Made by a program: the position numbers and the translations under genes. From NCBI RefSeq assembly GCF_000225525.1, contig NZ_AGBF01000021.1:1-64000 (forward strand): a stretch of DNA of 64,000 nucleotides. Direction: 5' to 3'. Of this stretch, positions 17,182 to 26,297 are shown piece after piece. Source of the stretch: Streptomyces zinciresistens K42 (GTDB lineage: Bacteria; Actinomycetota; Actinomycetes; Streptomycetales; Streptomycetaceae). The notes under the pieces were generated by a model. The model was not told the origin of the DNA, did not search any database, and was given only the letters and a program-made list of their open reading frames with translations. Position 1 is the first letter of the stretch; each line of letters starts with the position of its first letter.

Positions 17182-18210
17182 ATGCGCCTGAGATCCGTAC
17201 TCGCGACGACCGCCGCGGTGCTGGCGGCGGCCACCTGCCTGACCGCCGCCGGCCCGGCGAACGCCCGCCCCGGACCCCCCGGGGACACCGCCTGCTCCCC
17301 GTCCGTCTCCCTCGACCGCTTCTCCGACGCCCTCGACAAGACGACCTACGACGGCACCTTCACGGGCAACCTCTCCGCACTCGCCCGCGACCGCGACGGC
17401 TCCCTCGCGGCCGTGTCCGACCGCTCCGCCCTCTTCCGCCTGGACGGCACCACGCTCCGGCCCCGGGGCGTCGTCCCGCTCGCCGCCGAGGACGGCACCG
17501 CCCTCGACGCCGAAGGGCTGGTCGTCGACCGCGACGGCACCCGGCTCGTGACCTCCGAGACCGAGCCCTCCGTACGCCGCTACGCCCCCGACGGCCGGCT
17601 CCTGGGCCGCCTCCCCGTGCCGGACGCCCTGAAGGTCGCCCCGGCGGGACGCGGCGCCGCCAACGGCACCTTCGAAGGGCTCACCCTCCTGCCCGGCGGG
17701 CGCACCCTGCTCGCCTCGATGGAGTACGCCCTGTCCGGCGACGACGCGGACCTCGTCCGCATGCAGACCTGGCGGCGTGCCGCCGGCGGCTTCGAGACCG
17801 CCCGCCAGTACGCCTACCGGGCCGACCCCGGCCTCGGAGTCCCCGAGGTCCAGGCCCTCGCGGACGGACGGCTGCTCGTCCTGGAGCGCGGCTTCACCGC
17901 GGGCGTCGGCAACACCGTCCGCCTCTACGTCGCCGACCCGCGCCGGGCGACGGACACCTCCGGCGTGGAGTACCTGACGGGCGGGGGCGGGGTGCGCCCG
18001 GCCGCCAAGAGGCTGCTCGCCGACCTCGTGACCTGCCCGTCACGGGGAGCGACCGCCGGGCAGCCGCAGCCCAACCCCCTGCTCGACAACTTCGAGGGCA
18101 TGGCCGTCACCGGCCGCGCGGCCGGCCGGCTGAAGGTGCTGCTGGTCAGCGACGACAACCAGAACGCCGCGCAGAAGACCCGCCTGCTGTTCCTGCGGGT
18201 CCGCGTCTGA
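17182..18210 (+). CDS. Secreted phytase-like / esterase-like beta-propeller protein
   Basis: A 342-residue exported protein (signal MRLRSVLATTAAVLAAATCL to about residue 28). The mature part matches the esterase-like activity of phytase family: LSALARDRDGSLAAVSDRSA, a DAEGLVVDRDGTRLVTSE block, NGTFEGLTLLPGGRTLLAS, and the C-terminal DNFEGMAVTGR ... VLLVSDDNQN signature. Two cysteines (near 38 and 280) could pair. Proteins of this family are predicted propellers acting on phosphate esters or lipids outside the cell; precise activity is unproven. Confidence 0.8.
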   Translation: MRLRSVLATTAAVLAAATCLTAAGPANARPGPPGDTACSPSVSLDRFSDALDKTTYDGTFTGNLSALARDRDGSLAAVSDRSALFRLDGTTLRPRGVVPLAAEDGTALDAEGLVVDRDGTRLVTSETEPSVRRYAPDGRLLGRLPVPDALKVAPAGRGAANGTFEGLTLLPGGRTLLASMEYALSGDDADLVRMQTWRRAAGGFETARQYAYRADPGLGVPEVQALADGRLLVLERGFTAGVGNTVRLYVADPRRATDTSGVEYLTGGGGVRPAAKRLLADLVTCPSRGATAGQPQPNPLLDNFEGMAVTGRAAGRLKVLLVSDDNQNAAQKTRLLFLRVRV

Positions 18211-18297
18211 CCTCTCCCCGACTGTTGCGGAGGGATGAAATCCGCTTCCGTCCGTGTTGGTGCCTTCCGGTAGAACAGATCGACGGAAGGCACCCGC

Positions 18298-21200
18298 GTG
18301 GCAGCGCAGCAGGGGGAGACCAGGGGCTGGGCGCGAAGGCTGGCCGGATACGCGTGGCGTCATCCGAAGGACGTGGTCCTCGCGCTCGGCTCCTCGCTGG
18401 CCGGCATGGCCGTCCTGGCGGTCGTCCCGCTGGTCACCAAGGTGATCATCGACGACGTCATCGGCGCCGGCACCCGCGACATGGCGCCCTGGGCGGGCCT
18501 GCTGATAGCCGCGGCCCTCGTCGTGTACGTCCTCACCTACATCCGCCGCTACTACGGCGGCCGGCTCGCCCTGGACGTCCAGCACGACCTGCGGACCGAC
18601 ATGTTCGGGACGATCACCCGCCTCGACGGACGCCGGCAGGACGAGCTGTCCACCGGGCAGGTCGTCGGCCGCGCCACCAGCGACCTCCAGCTCATCCAGA
18701 GCCTGCTGTTCATGCTCCCGATGACCATCGGGAACTTCATGCTCTTCCTGGTCTCGCTGGTCGTCATGGCCTGGCTGTCGATCCCGCTGACGCTGGTCGC
18801 GCTCGCCGTCGCCCCCGCCCTGTGGTGGATCGCCCGGCGCAGCCGGGCCCGGCTGCACCCCTCCACCTGGTACGCCCAGGCCCAGGCCGCCGCCGTCGCG
18901 GGCGTCGTCGACGGAGCCGTCAGCGGCGTACGCGTGGTCAAGGGGTTCGGGCAGGAGGACCAGGAGACGGGCAAGCTGCGCGAGGTCGGCCGGCGGCTCT
19001 TCGCGGGCCGCCTGCGCACCATCCGGTTCAACTCCCGCTACACCCCCGCGCTCCAGGCCGTGCCCGCCCTCGGCCAGGTCGCGATGCTCGCCGTCGGCGG
19101 CTGGCTGGCCGTGCGCGGGCACGTCACCCTCGGCACCTTCGTGGCGTTCTCCACCTACCTCGCGCAGCTCGTCGGCCCGGTCCGGATGCTCGCCATGGTC
19201 CTCACGGTCGCGCAGCAGGCCAGGGCCGGCACCGAGCGCGTCCTGGAGCTGATCGACACCGAGCCCCACCTCCGGGACGGCACCCGGACCCTGCCCGCCG
19301 ACGCCCCCGCGGGCGTCGAGTTCGACGACGTCTCCTTCGGCTACGAGGACGCCTCCGGGCCCGTCCTCGACGGACTCAGCTTCGAGATCCGCCCCGGCGA
19401 GACCCTCGCCGTCGTCGGCTCCTCCGGCTCCGGCAAGTCCACGGTCTCCCTGCTCCTGCCGCGCTTCTACGACGTCACCCGCGGAGCGGTGCTGGTCGGC
19501 GGACACGACGTGCGCGAGCTGACCCTCGACTCGCTGCGCGCCGCGATCGGGCTGGTGCCCGAGGACTCCTTCCTCTTCTCCGACTCCGTGCGCGCCAACA
19601 TCGCCTACGGCCGCCCCGACGCCACCGACGAGGAGATCGAGACGGCGGCGCGCGCCGCCCGTGCGCACGGGTTCATCACCGAGCTGCCCGAGGGCTACGG
19701 CACCAAGGTCGGCGAGCACGGCCTCACCCTCTCCGGCGGCCAGCGCCAGCGCGTCGCCCTCGCCCGCGCCCTGCTCACCGACCCCCGCCTGCTCGTCCTG
19801 GACGACGCGACCTCGGCCGTGGACGCCAAGGTGGAGCACGAGATCCACGAGGCGCTCAAGCAGGTCATGGCGGGCCGCACCACCCTGCTCATAGCCCACC
19901 GCCGCTCCACCCTGAACCTCGCCGACCGCATCGCCGTCCTCGACGGCGGCCGGCTCGCCGACCTCGGCACCCACGAGGAGCTCCAGCGGCGCTCCGCGCT
20001 CTACCGCCGCCTGCTGACCGACCCGGACGGACTCGGCGGCGTCTCGCCCGGCCACGCGCTGCCCGTCCGCCCGCCGGAGGACACCTCCGTACGGGACGAG
20101 CTGAACGCCGGGTTCGACGCCGAGCGCGGGGTGACGCCCCGGCTGTGGAGCGGTGACCGCGAGCGCAAGGACCTGGCCCTGGCCGGCTCCCCGGCCACCC
20201 CCGAACTCCTCGCCCAGGTCGAGGCGCTGCCCCCGGCGACCGACACCCCCGGCATCGACGAGGCCCGCGCGGTGCGGCCCGAGGAGTCCTACGGGCTGCG
20301 GCGGCTGCTGCGCGGCTTCGGGCGCCCGCTGCTGATCAGCCTCGGCCTGGTCGCCGTGGACGCCGGCATGGCGCTGCTGCTGCCCGTGCTCATCCGGCAC
20401 GGCATCGACCAGGGCGTCTCCGCGGCGGCCGTGGGCGCGGTGTGGGCGGCGTCGCTGCTGGGCCTGCTCGCGGTGCTCGTCCAGTGGGCGGCGCAGGTCG
20501 GCGAGACCCGGATGACCGGCCGCACCGGCGAGCGCGTGCTGTACTCCCTGCGCCTGAAGATCTTCGCCCAGCTCCAGCGGCTCGGCCTGGACTACTACGA
20601 ACGCGAGCTGACCGGCCGGATCATGACCCGGATGACGACGGACGTCGACGCGCTGTCGACGTTCCTGCAGACCGGCCTGGTCACCGCCTTCGTCTCCGTC
20701 GTCACCTTCTTCGGCATCATGGGCGCCCTGCTGGTGATCGACCTCCAGCTCGCGCTCGTCGTCTTCGCCACGCTGCCGCCGCTGATCGTGGCGACGTACT
20801 ACTTCCGGCGGGCGAGCGTGAAGGCGTACGAACTCGCCCGTGAGCGGGTGTCGGTGGTCAACGCCGACCTCCAGGAGTCGGTGTCCGGGCTGCGCGTCGT
20901 GCAGGCGTTCCGGCGCGAGGAGGACGGCAGGGCGTCGTTCGCGCGGGGCAGCGACAGCTACCGCCTGGCGCGTATCCGCGGCCAGTGGCTGATCTCGGTC
21001 TACTTCCCGTTCGTGCAGTTCCTGTCGTCGGCGGCCGCCGCGGCGGTGCTGATCGTGGGCGGGGTGCGGATCGACGCCGCGACCCTGACCACCGGGGCGC
21101 TGGTGGCGTACCTGCTCTACATCGACCTGTTCTTCGCGCCGGTCCAGCAGCTCTCCCAGGTCTTCGACGGCTACCAGCAGGCCACGGTCTCCCTCGGCCG

Positions 21201-22041
21201 CATCCAGGAGCTGCTGCGGGAGCCGACCTCCACGAGGACGGCCGCCAAGCCGCTGGAGGTGCGCGCGCTGCGCGGCGAGGTCGCCTTCGAGGACGTGCGC
21301 TTCCGCTACGGCGGCGGCGACGGCGCGGAGGCCGCGCTCGACGGGGTCGACCTGCGCATCCCGGCCGGGCAGACCGTCGCGTTCGTCGGCGAGACCGGCG
21401 CCGGAAAGTCCACGCTGGTGAAGCTGGTGGCGCGGTTCTACGACCCGAGCGACGGCCGGGTGACGGTCGACGGCACCGATCTGCGGGCCCTGGACCTCGC
21501 CTCGTACCGGCACCGCCTCGGGGTGGTGCCGCAGGAGGCGTACCTGTTCCCGGGCACGGTCCGCGACGCCATCGCCTACGGCCGTCCGCAGGCCACCGAC
21601 GCCGAGGTCGAGGCCGCGGCCCGCGCGGTGGGCGCCCACGAGATGATCGCGACCCTGGACGGCGGCTACCTCCACGAGGTCGCCGAGCGCGGCCGCAACC
21701 TCTCCGCGGGCCAGCGCCAGCTGATCGCGCTCGCGCGCGCCGAACTGGTCGACCCCGACGTACTGCTCCTGGACGAGGCGACGGCCGCGCTGGACCTGGC
21801 CACGGAGGCCCAGGTCAACCTGGCCACCGACCGGCTCGCGGGCCGCCGTACGACCCTCGTGGTCGCCCACCGGCTGACGACGGCGGCGCGGGCGGACCGG
21901 GTGGTCGTGATGGACCACGGACGCGTCGCCGAGGACGGCACCCACGAGGAACTGCTGGCGCTGGACGGCCGGTACGCCGAGCTGTGGCGGACCTTCGTCG
22001 GCCGGTCCGAGCCGGAGGAGCCGGTCGGGGCGACACGCTGA
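18298..22041 (+). CDS. Single-chain ABC exporter with two TMD-NBD halves
   Basis: A 1247-residue protein made of two ABCB-type half-transporters in one chain. Half 1 has Walker A GSSGSGKST (374-382), signature LSGGQ (478-482) and Walker B ending D502-D503. Half 2, after an about 70-residue linker, has Walker A GETGAGKST (1031-1039), signature LSAGQ (1135-1139) and Walker B D1159-E1160. The catalytic Glu is thus Asp in NBD1 and the signature is altered in NBD2. Both changes fall in the same composite ATP site, the pattern of heterodimeric exporters such as TM287/288 or BmrCD. Both switch histidines remain (AHRRST, AHRLTT). The GTG start follows GGAAGG. Probable multidrug or lipid exporter. Confidence 0.9.
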   Translation: MAAQQGETRGWARRLAGYAWRHPKDVVLALGSSLAGMAVLAVVPLVTKVIIDDVIGAGTRDMAPWAGLLIAAALVVYVLTYIRRYYGGRLALDVQHDLRTDMFGTITRLDGRRQDELSTGQVVGRATSDLQLIQSLLFMLPMTIGNFMLFLVSLVVMAWLSIPLTLVALAVAPALWWIARRSRARLHPSTWYAQAQAAAVAGVVDGAVSGVRVVKGFGQEDQETGKLREVGRRLFAGRLRTIRFNSRYTPALQAVPALGQVAMLAVGGWLAVRGHVTLGTFVAFSTYLAQLVGPVRMLAMVLTVAQQARAGTERVLELIDTEPHLRDGTRTLPADAPAGVEFDDVSFGYEDASGPVLDGLSFEIRPGETLAVVGSSGSGKSTVSLLLPRFYDVTRGAVLVGGHDVRELTLDSLRAAIGLVPEDSFLFSDSVRANIAYGRPDATDEEIETAARAARAHGFITELPEGYGTKVGEHGLTLSGGQRQRVALARALLTDPRLLVLDDATSAVDAKVEHEIHEALKQVMAGRTTLLIAHRRSTLNLADRIAVLDGGRLADLGTHEELQRRSALYRRLLTDPDGLGGVSPGHALPVRPPEDTSVRDELNAGFDAERGVTPRLWSGDRERKDLALAGSPATPELLAQVEALPPATDTPGIDEARAVRPEESYGLRRLLRGFGRPLLISLGLVAVDAGMALLLPVLIRHGIDQGVSAAAVGAVWAASLLGLLAVLVQWAAQVGETRMTGRTGERVLYSLRLKIFAQLQRLGLDYYERELTGRIMTRMTTDVDALSTFLQTGLVTAFVSVVTFFGIMGALLVIDLQLALVVFATLPPLIVATYYFRRASVKAYELARERVSVVNADLQESVSGLRVVQAFRREEDGRASFARGSDSYRLARIRGQWLISVYFPFVQFLSSAAAAAVLIVGGVRIDAATLTTGALVAYLLYIDLFFAPVQQLSQVFDGYQQATVSLGRIQELLREPTSTRTAAKPLEVRALRGEVAFEDVRFRYGGGDGAEAALDGVDLRIPAGQTVAFVGETGAGKSTLVKLVARFYDPSDGRVTVDGTDLRALDLASYRHRLGVVPQEAYLFPGTVRDAIAYGRPQATDAEVEAAARAVGAHEMIATLDGGYLHEVAERGRNLSAGQRQLIALARAELVDPDVLLLDEATAALDLATEAQVNLATDRLAGRRTTLVVAHRLTTAARADRVVVMDHGRVAEDGTHEELLALDGRYAELWRTFVGRSEPEEPVGATR

Positions 22042-22143
22042 GGAAACCCTCCGGGGCCGCGGGGCGGCCGTGCAACCATCGGGCATACGTCCGGCGTCCG
22101 TACACCAGTACGCTCATGGCCGGTGTGCGGGGAGGACGAGACG

Positions 22144-22536
22144 GTGGACAGTGGTGCGACACGCAGGCGGCCGGCGGCCGTCCTCGCGTTGCTGACGGTC
22201 GCCGCACTGCTCGTGCTGGCGGCCCCGGCCCAGGCGCGGGCCGCCGAGGCCACGCGCTGCGAGGGACGCAAGGTCAGGACGTACCCGTTCGCCACCGGCA
22301 CCCTGTACGTCTACAGGCAGCGCGGCTACGTCTGCGCCGTCACCGTCCCCAGGCACCCCGGCGCCGGGCAGCGGATGAAGGTCAGCGTGCAGGCGTACCG
22401 GGCCAAGCCGGTCAGGGACCAGGGCGTCTACAGCCGCCGGGCGGGCCCGGTCACCGTGCACGCCGGCCAGCGCTGCGTGTGGGTGAGGGGGCAGGTGGGA
22501 GGCGGCTCGGTGAGCAAGGGCTGGATACTGTGCTGA
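22144..22536 (+). CDS. Small secreted cysteine-containing protein
   Basis: A 130-residue protein starting at a GTG with GGGGAGGACGAG just upstream. The N terminus (RRRPAAVLALLTVAALLVLA then APAQARA) is a Sec signal peptide. The mature part has exactly four cysteines (TRCEG, YVCAV, QRCVW, WILC at the very end), suggesting two disulfides, and a predicted beta-rich, basic composition. No known family recognised. It lies 102 bp after the ABC exporter with a separate promoter possible. Confidence 0.65.
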   Translation: MDSGATRRRPAAVLALLTVAALLVLAAPAQARAAEATRCEGRKVRTYPFATGTLYVYRQRGYVCAVTVPRHPGAGQRMKVSVQAYRAKPVRDQGVYSRRAGPVTVHAGQRCVWVRGQVGGGSVSKGWILC

Positions 22537-22551
22537 CCTGACCCCGTCCCC

Positions 22552-22587
22552 GTCCCGTGCGACCCGCCGGAGCGGGTCACGCGGGAC
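22552..22587. terminator. GC-rich hairpin between convergent genes
   Basis: gtcccgtgcgacccgc pairs with gcgggtcacgcgggac around the loop cgga, with a small bulge. It sits 16 bp after the secreted-protein stop and 51 bp from the GH3 stop, so it can end both transcripts. Confidence 0.5.
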
Positions 22588-22638
22588 GTGCGGGCAGGAG
22601 TGCGCCCGCCGGGCGGCGTACGCGCGCCGCGCCCGGTG

Positions 22639-24474
22639 TCAGCGCGCGCGGTACGACAGCCCGTACCCGACCGGGTGAAGCACCTGTGTGGCGTCGTCCG
22701 CCCGCTGCACCGGCACCGGGAGCCGGCCGCGCGGGGAGACCCGGCCGGCGATGACCCGGGCGGCGGCGCGCAGTTCGACGTCCGTCCAGGAGTAGGACGC
22801 GAGGAACGCCGGGACGCCGGGCAGGTGGGCCACGTCGTAGGGGTTGCGGATCGCGACGGCCACGACCGGTCTGCCCGTGGCGAGCAGCCGCTCGACCAGC
22901 GTCCGCTGCGTGCTCCCCGCGGTGACGTTGTAGGTGGCCACCACGACCGCGTCCGCCTGCCCGGCCGCCGCGACGGCCCGCGCGACGGTGCCGTCCGAGG
23001 GCGCCGTCCCCGTCGACAGGGCGGTCGCCGTGAAGCCCAGCTCGGTGAGGGCGGCGGCGAGCACCGAGGTCGGCGGACCCGTCGTGCCGGTCGGCGAGGC
23101 CGGGTCCGCGCCCACGACCAGCACCCGGCGATGGCTGCGCCGGGACAGCGGGAGCAGGGCGTCCCGGTTGGCCAGCAGCGTCGTGGTGCGCTCGGCGATG
23201 CGGTCGGCCTCGCGCAGATGGGCCGGGGTGCCGACGGTGCGCGCGACACCGCCGCGGCTGACGTACGGCTCCTCGAACAGCCCCAGCCGCGCCTTCATCC
23301 GCAGGACGCGCAGGACGGACTCCTCCAGCCGTGCCTCGGTCAGCTCGCCGTCCGCCACGGCCCTGAGCACCGCGTTCCACGCGACGTCCAGGGACGGGGG
23401 GTTGAGCAGTTGGTCCACGCCCGCCCTGAGCGCGAGGACCGGCACGCGGTCGTCGCCGTACTTCGTGCGGACGCCCTCCATGCCGAGCGAGTCGGTCACC
23501 ACCACCCCGTCGTAGCCCAGCTCGCCGCGCAGGACGCCGGTGAGGATCGGGCGGGAGAGGGTGGCCGGGTCGCCGGAGTCGTCCAGGGCGGGGACCATGA
23601 TGTGCGCGGTCATGACGGAGTCGATGCCGGCCCGGATCGCGGCCCGGAACGGCGGAGCGTCCAGGCGCTCCCACTGCTCCCGGGTGTGGGTGATGACCGG
23701 GAAGCCGTAGTGGCTGTCGACGGAGGTGTCGCCGTGCCCGGGGAAGTGCTTGGCGGTGGCCGAGACCTGGCGGGCCCGCTGGTACCCGGCGACCTCGGCG
23801 GCGACCAGGCCGGCCACCGCCGCCGGTTCGGAGCCGAAGGAGCGCACGCCGATCACCGGGTTGGCCGGGTTGACGTTGACGTCGGCCACGGGGGAGTAGT
23901 TCTGCCGGATGCCCATCGCGCGCAGCTCCCGGCCGGCGATCCGGCCGAGGGTGCGGGCGTCGTCGGGGGAGCCGCCCGCGCCCACGGCCATGGCGCCGGG
24001 GAAGAGGGTCGCGGGTTCGCCCACGCGGCAGACGGCGCCGTGCTCCTGGTCGGTGGAGATGAGCACGGGCACCCCGCGGGGCTGGGCGAGGGACGCCCGC
24101 TGGATGCCGTTGGAGAGGTCCGCGATCTGCTGCGGGTCGCGGGTGTTGTTCGCCCAGGTGAAGTAGATGACGCCGCCCACCCGGTACCTGGCGATCATCT
24201 CGGCCGCCGTGCGGACGCCGATCTCCTTGAGGTTGGCGTCGATGTCGGCCTGGGCGGGGTCGGTCGCCGAGTGGCCGTAGACCCGCATCACGAAGAGCTG
24301 CCCGACCTTCTCGGGCAGGGTCATGCGCGCGATCAGCGCCCGCAGCCGGCGGTCGTCGGGGGCGGCGGCGCGGGCGGGTCCGGCCGCGGCCAGCGCGGTG
24401 GTCAGGCCGGCGCCGGCCGCGAGGACCGTACGTCGCGAAGGTGGTGCGGTGCGTCCCGTGCTGGTGTCGGGCAC
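22639..24474 (-). CDS. Tat-exported glycoside hydrolase family 3 beta-N-acetylglucosaminidase
   Basis: A 611-residue enzyme. A Tat signal is seen at the N terminus (PPSRRTVLAAGAGLTTALAA then AGPARAAA). The GH3 domain carries the NagZ-type motif KHFPGHGDT (242-250) with the loop SVDSH (H255) that supplies the Asp-His dyad, and the nucleophile D328 in VVVTDSLGM. A C-terminal GH3_C-like domain completes it. It should release GlcNAc from chitin or wall fragments outside the cell. The GTG at 24474 is chosen over an upstream ATG because GGAAGGAG lies 5-6 nt before it and it begins right ahead of the Tat signal. Its promoter is overlapped by a strong inverted repeat. Confidence 0.85.
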   Translation of the reverse strand: MPDTSTGRTAPPSRRTVLAAGAGLTTALAAAGPARAAAPDDRRLRALIARMTLPEKVGQLFVMRVYGHSATDPAQADIDANLKEIGVRTAAEMIARYRVGGVIYFTWANNTRDPQQIADLSNGIQRASLAQPRGVPVLISTDQEHGAVCRVGEPATLFPGAMAVGAGGSPDDARTLGRIAGRELRAMGIRQNYSPVADVNVNPANPVIGVRSFGSEPAAVAGLVAAEVAGYQRARQVSATAKHFPGHGDTSVDSHYGFPVITHTREQWERLDAPPFRAAIRAGIDSVMTAHIMVPALDDSGDPATLSRPILTGVLRGELGYDGVVVTDSLGMEGVRTKYGDDRVPVLALRAGVDQLLNPPSLDVAWNAVLRAVADGELTEARLEESVLRVLRMKARLGLFEEPYVSRGGVARTVGTPAHLREADRIAERTTTLLANRDALLPLSRRSHRRVLVVGADPASPTGTTGPPTSVLAAALTELGFTATALSTGTAPSDGTVARAVAAAGQADAVVVATYNVTAGSTQRTLVERLLATGRPVVAVAIRNPYDVAHLPGVPAFLASYSWTDVELRAAARVIAGRVSPRGRLPVPVQRADDATQVLHPVGYGLSYRAR

Positions 24475-24500
24475 GTGCGCTCCTTCCGCAGTGGGGTGCT

Positions 24501-24549
24501 CTGAAGGAAACTTCCGAGGAGTCAGCAATATCCGGGAAGTTTCCTTCAG
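24501..24549. promoter_or_regulatory. Inverted repeat operator upstream of the GH3 gene
   Basis: ctgaaggaaacttcc (24501-24515) and ggaagtttccttcag (24535-24549) are exact 15-bp complements separated by 19 bp. Each arm also holds a near-palindrome ggaaacttcc. The spacer includes tattgc on the minus strand, a possible -10, 57 bp from the start codon. A repressor binding both arms would block the promoter. The core resembles ggaaactttcc at about 33955, in another sugar locus. Confidence 0.55.
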
Positions 24550-24754
24550 TCAAGGGAGCGGGCCGTGTCCGAAGAGGGGCCGCCGTCGGCGCAGTTGGGG
24601 CGACGCCCCGTCGGACCCGGGCGCGGCCTCGCCGTCGCCCGCGACCGCGCCGCCTCCGGGTCCCGCCGGTGCCCGGCGCGGGCGGGCGGACGGGCAGGCG
24701 CCCCGGCCCCGGAGGGAGCCGCACCGGACGCCGGCCCGGTGGGACGAACAGGTG

Positions 24755-25555
24755 CTACGCCGACTCGTTCAGCAGCCGGGCCAGGTGCCGCCGGCCCTGG
24801 TCGAGCAGCCCTTCGAGCGGCGGCGCCTCCTCGTGCCAGCGCTTCTCGTACTCCCAGCACAGCCAGCCGTCCCAGCCGTGCCGGGAGAGGACCTCCACGC
24901 ACTCCGCGAGCGGCAGCACCCCGGCGCCGAGCGCGAGCGGGGCCGTGTCCTCGGCGGAGGCGATGTCCTTGAGCTGGACGTAGCCGAGATGCGGGGCGAG
25001 CGCCGCGTAGCTCTCCGAGGGCTGCTCGCCGCCGAGCCACGTGTGCATGACGTCCCAGAGGGAGCCGACGTGCCGGTGCCCGACCAGTCCGAGCACCCGC
25101 ATCGCGTCGGCGGCGGCACCGTGCGAGTCATGGGTCTCCAGCAGGATCCGCACGCCCCTGTCGGCGGCGTGCTCCGCGGCGGTGCCCAGGCGCCGGGCGG
25201 CGACCGCGTCCGCCTCCCGCGCGTCCTGCCCGGGGTCCGCCCCGGGGAAGACCCGCACGAAGGGCGCGCCGAGGTCGTGCGCGAGGTCGACGAGCCGGCG
25301 CGTCTCCTCGATCACCGGTCCGTCGGCGCCGGGCGCGGCGACCCGCACGTATCCGGCGAGGCCCACGGGCTCGACGCCGGCCGCCTTGAACTCGGCCGCC
25401 ACGGCGGCCCGTTCACCGGGGCCGAGCCCCGGATGCACCGGCTCCTCCGGATGGGTGCGCAGCTCCACGCCGTGATACCCGTGCGCGTTCGCGAGCCGCA
25501 GCACGTCGGGGAGGGGGAGACCGGGGACGCCGAGGGTGGAGAACGCCAGTTTCAT
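24755..25555 (-). CDS. Sugar phosphate isomerase/epimerase family TIM-barrel protein
   Basis: A 266-residue xylose-isomerase-like TIM barrel. Typical elements are MKLAFSTLGVPGLPLPDVLR, GYHGVELRTHPEEPVHPG, ILLETHDSHG (metal ligand Glu), VGSLWDVMHTWLGGEQP, LGYVQLKDI and a final CWEYEKRW. The ATG at 25555 has AAGGTGAGG upstream and gives the standard N terminus. These enzymes use a divalent metal to isomerise or epimerise sugars or keto-sugars. It follows the GNAT gene by 64 bp on the same strand, so they may be cotranscribed. Substrate unknown. Confidence 0.8.
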   Translation of the reverse strand: MKLAFSTLGVPGLPLPDVLRLANAHGYHGVELRTHPEEPVHPGLGPGERAAVAAEFKAAGVEPVGLAGYVRVAAPGADGPVIEETRRLVDLAHDLGAPFVRVFPGADPGQDAREADAVAARRLGTAAEHAADRGVRILLETHDSHGAAADAMRVLGLVGHRHVGSLWDVMHTWLGGEQPSESYAALAPHLGYVQLKDIASAEDTAPLALGAGVLPLAECVEVLSRHGWDGWLCWEYEKRWHEEAPPLEGLLDQGRRHLARLLNESA

Positions 25556-25619
25556 GTACCTCACCTTGCCAGGGAAACGGGGCCCACACATCCGGCCGGG
25601 CATCGCGGCGGTCGCGGTG

Positions 25620-26201
25620 TCACCCGGCGGGGCCGCGCAGCTCCGGCCGCCGGTCCTGCCCGGTCAGGTCCTTGCCGAAGGAGCGGTGGGGCCTCTCTCC
25701 GGTGAGCGCGAAGCCCTGGCGCCGGTGGATCCGGCGGGCGGCGGTGCGGACGTCGTTGGTCCACAGCGCCAGGTCGCGGTAGCCGGCGCCGCGGGCGAAG
25801 CCGACGGCCGCCGTCACCAGCCGGCCGCCGACGCCGAGGCCCCGGGCGTCCGGTTCGACCAGCAGCAGCCGCAACCGGGCCGTGCCGGGCGCCTCGTCCC
25901 GTACGCACATCGCACAGCCCACCGGACGCCCGTCCAACTCGGCCGTCCGCACCCGCTCCAGATGCGGGTCGTGGTCCTGCGCGAAGTCCGCGACGATCCT
26001 CGCGACGAGGCCCTCGTAGTCGGTGTTCCAGCCGTACTCGGCGGCGTGCAGCGCGGCGTTGCGCTGCACGATCCAGCCGAGGTCGCCGGGTCCCGGCTCG
26101 CACAGCAGGACGTCCTCGCGGCGGGGCGGGCGGCCCTGGGGCAGGATGGTACGGACGGTCGCCATCGCCTCGGTGCGCCGCGGCCGTTCGGGCGCCGGCA
26201 C
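25620..26201 (-). pseudogene. GNAT acetyltransferase domain of a 5'-truncated MarR-GNAT gene
   Basis: From the first usable start (GTG 26201) the frame gives 193 residues with a GNAT fold: GDLGWIVQRNAALHAAEYGW, the acetyl-CoA loop EPDARGLGVGGRLV, WTNDVRTAARRIH and RSFGKDLTGQ. These match the C-terminal half of bifunctional MarR/GNAT proteins. The same frame stays open upstream of the GTG to a stop near 26299. Those start-less codons read GPLDRETGRSLEERAAESDG then SLLARV, the last helix of the MarR domain. The winged-helix part is absent because the TetR gene ends exactly there (26298). A deletion has therefore removed the 5' part. The acetyltransferase may still be made from the GTG. Confidence 0.7.
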
Positions 26202-26297
26202 CCTGGCCAGCAGCGAACCGTCCGATTCGGCCGCCCGCTCCTCCAGCGACCGGCCCGTCTCGCGGTCCAGGGGCCCGGGTGTCCGCCGGGGGCAGGA

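Noticed and set aside
18040-22086. A 1348-codon open frame on the minus strand opposite the ABC exporter
   Set aside because: It is the complement of a gene with intact ABC motifs and strong codon bias; its translation is low-complexity Gly/Arg/Asp/Val-rich and has no domain.
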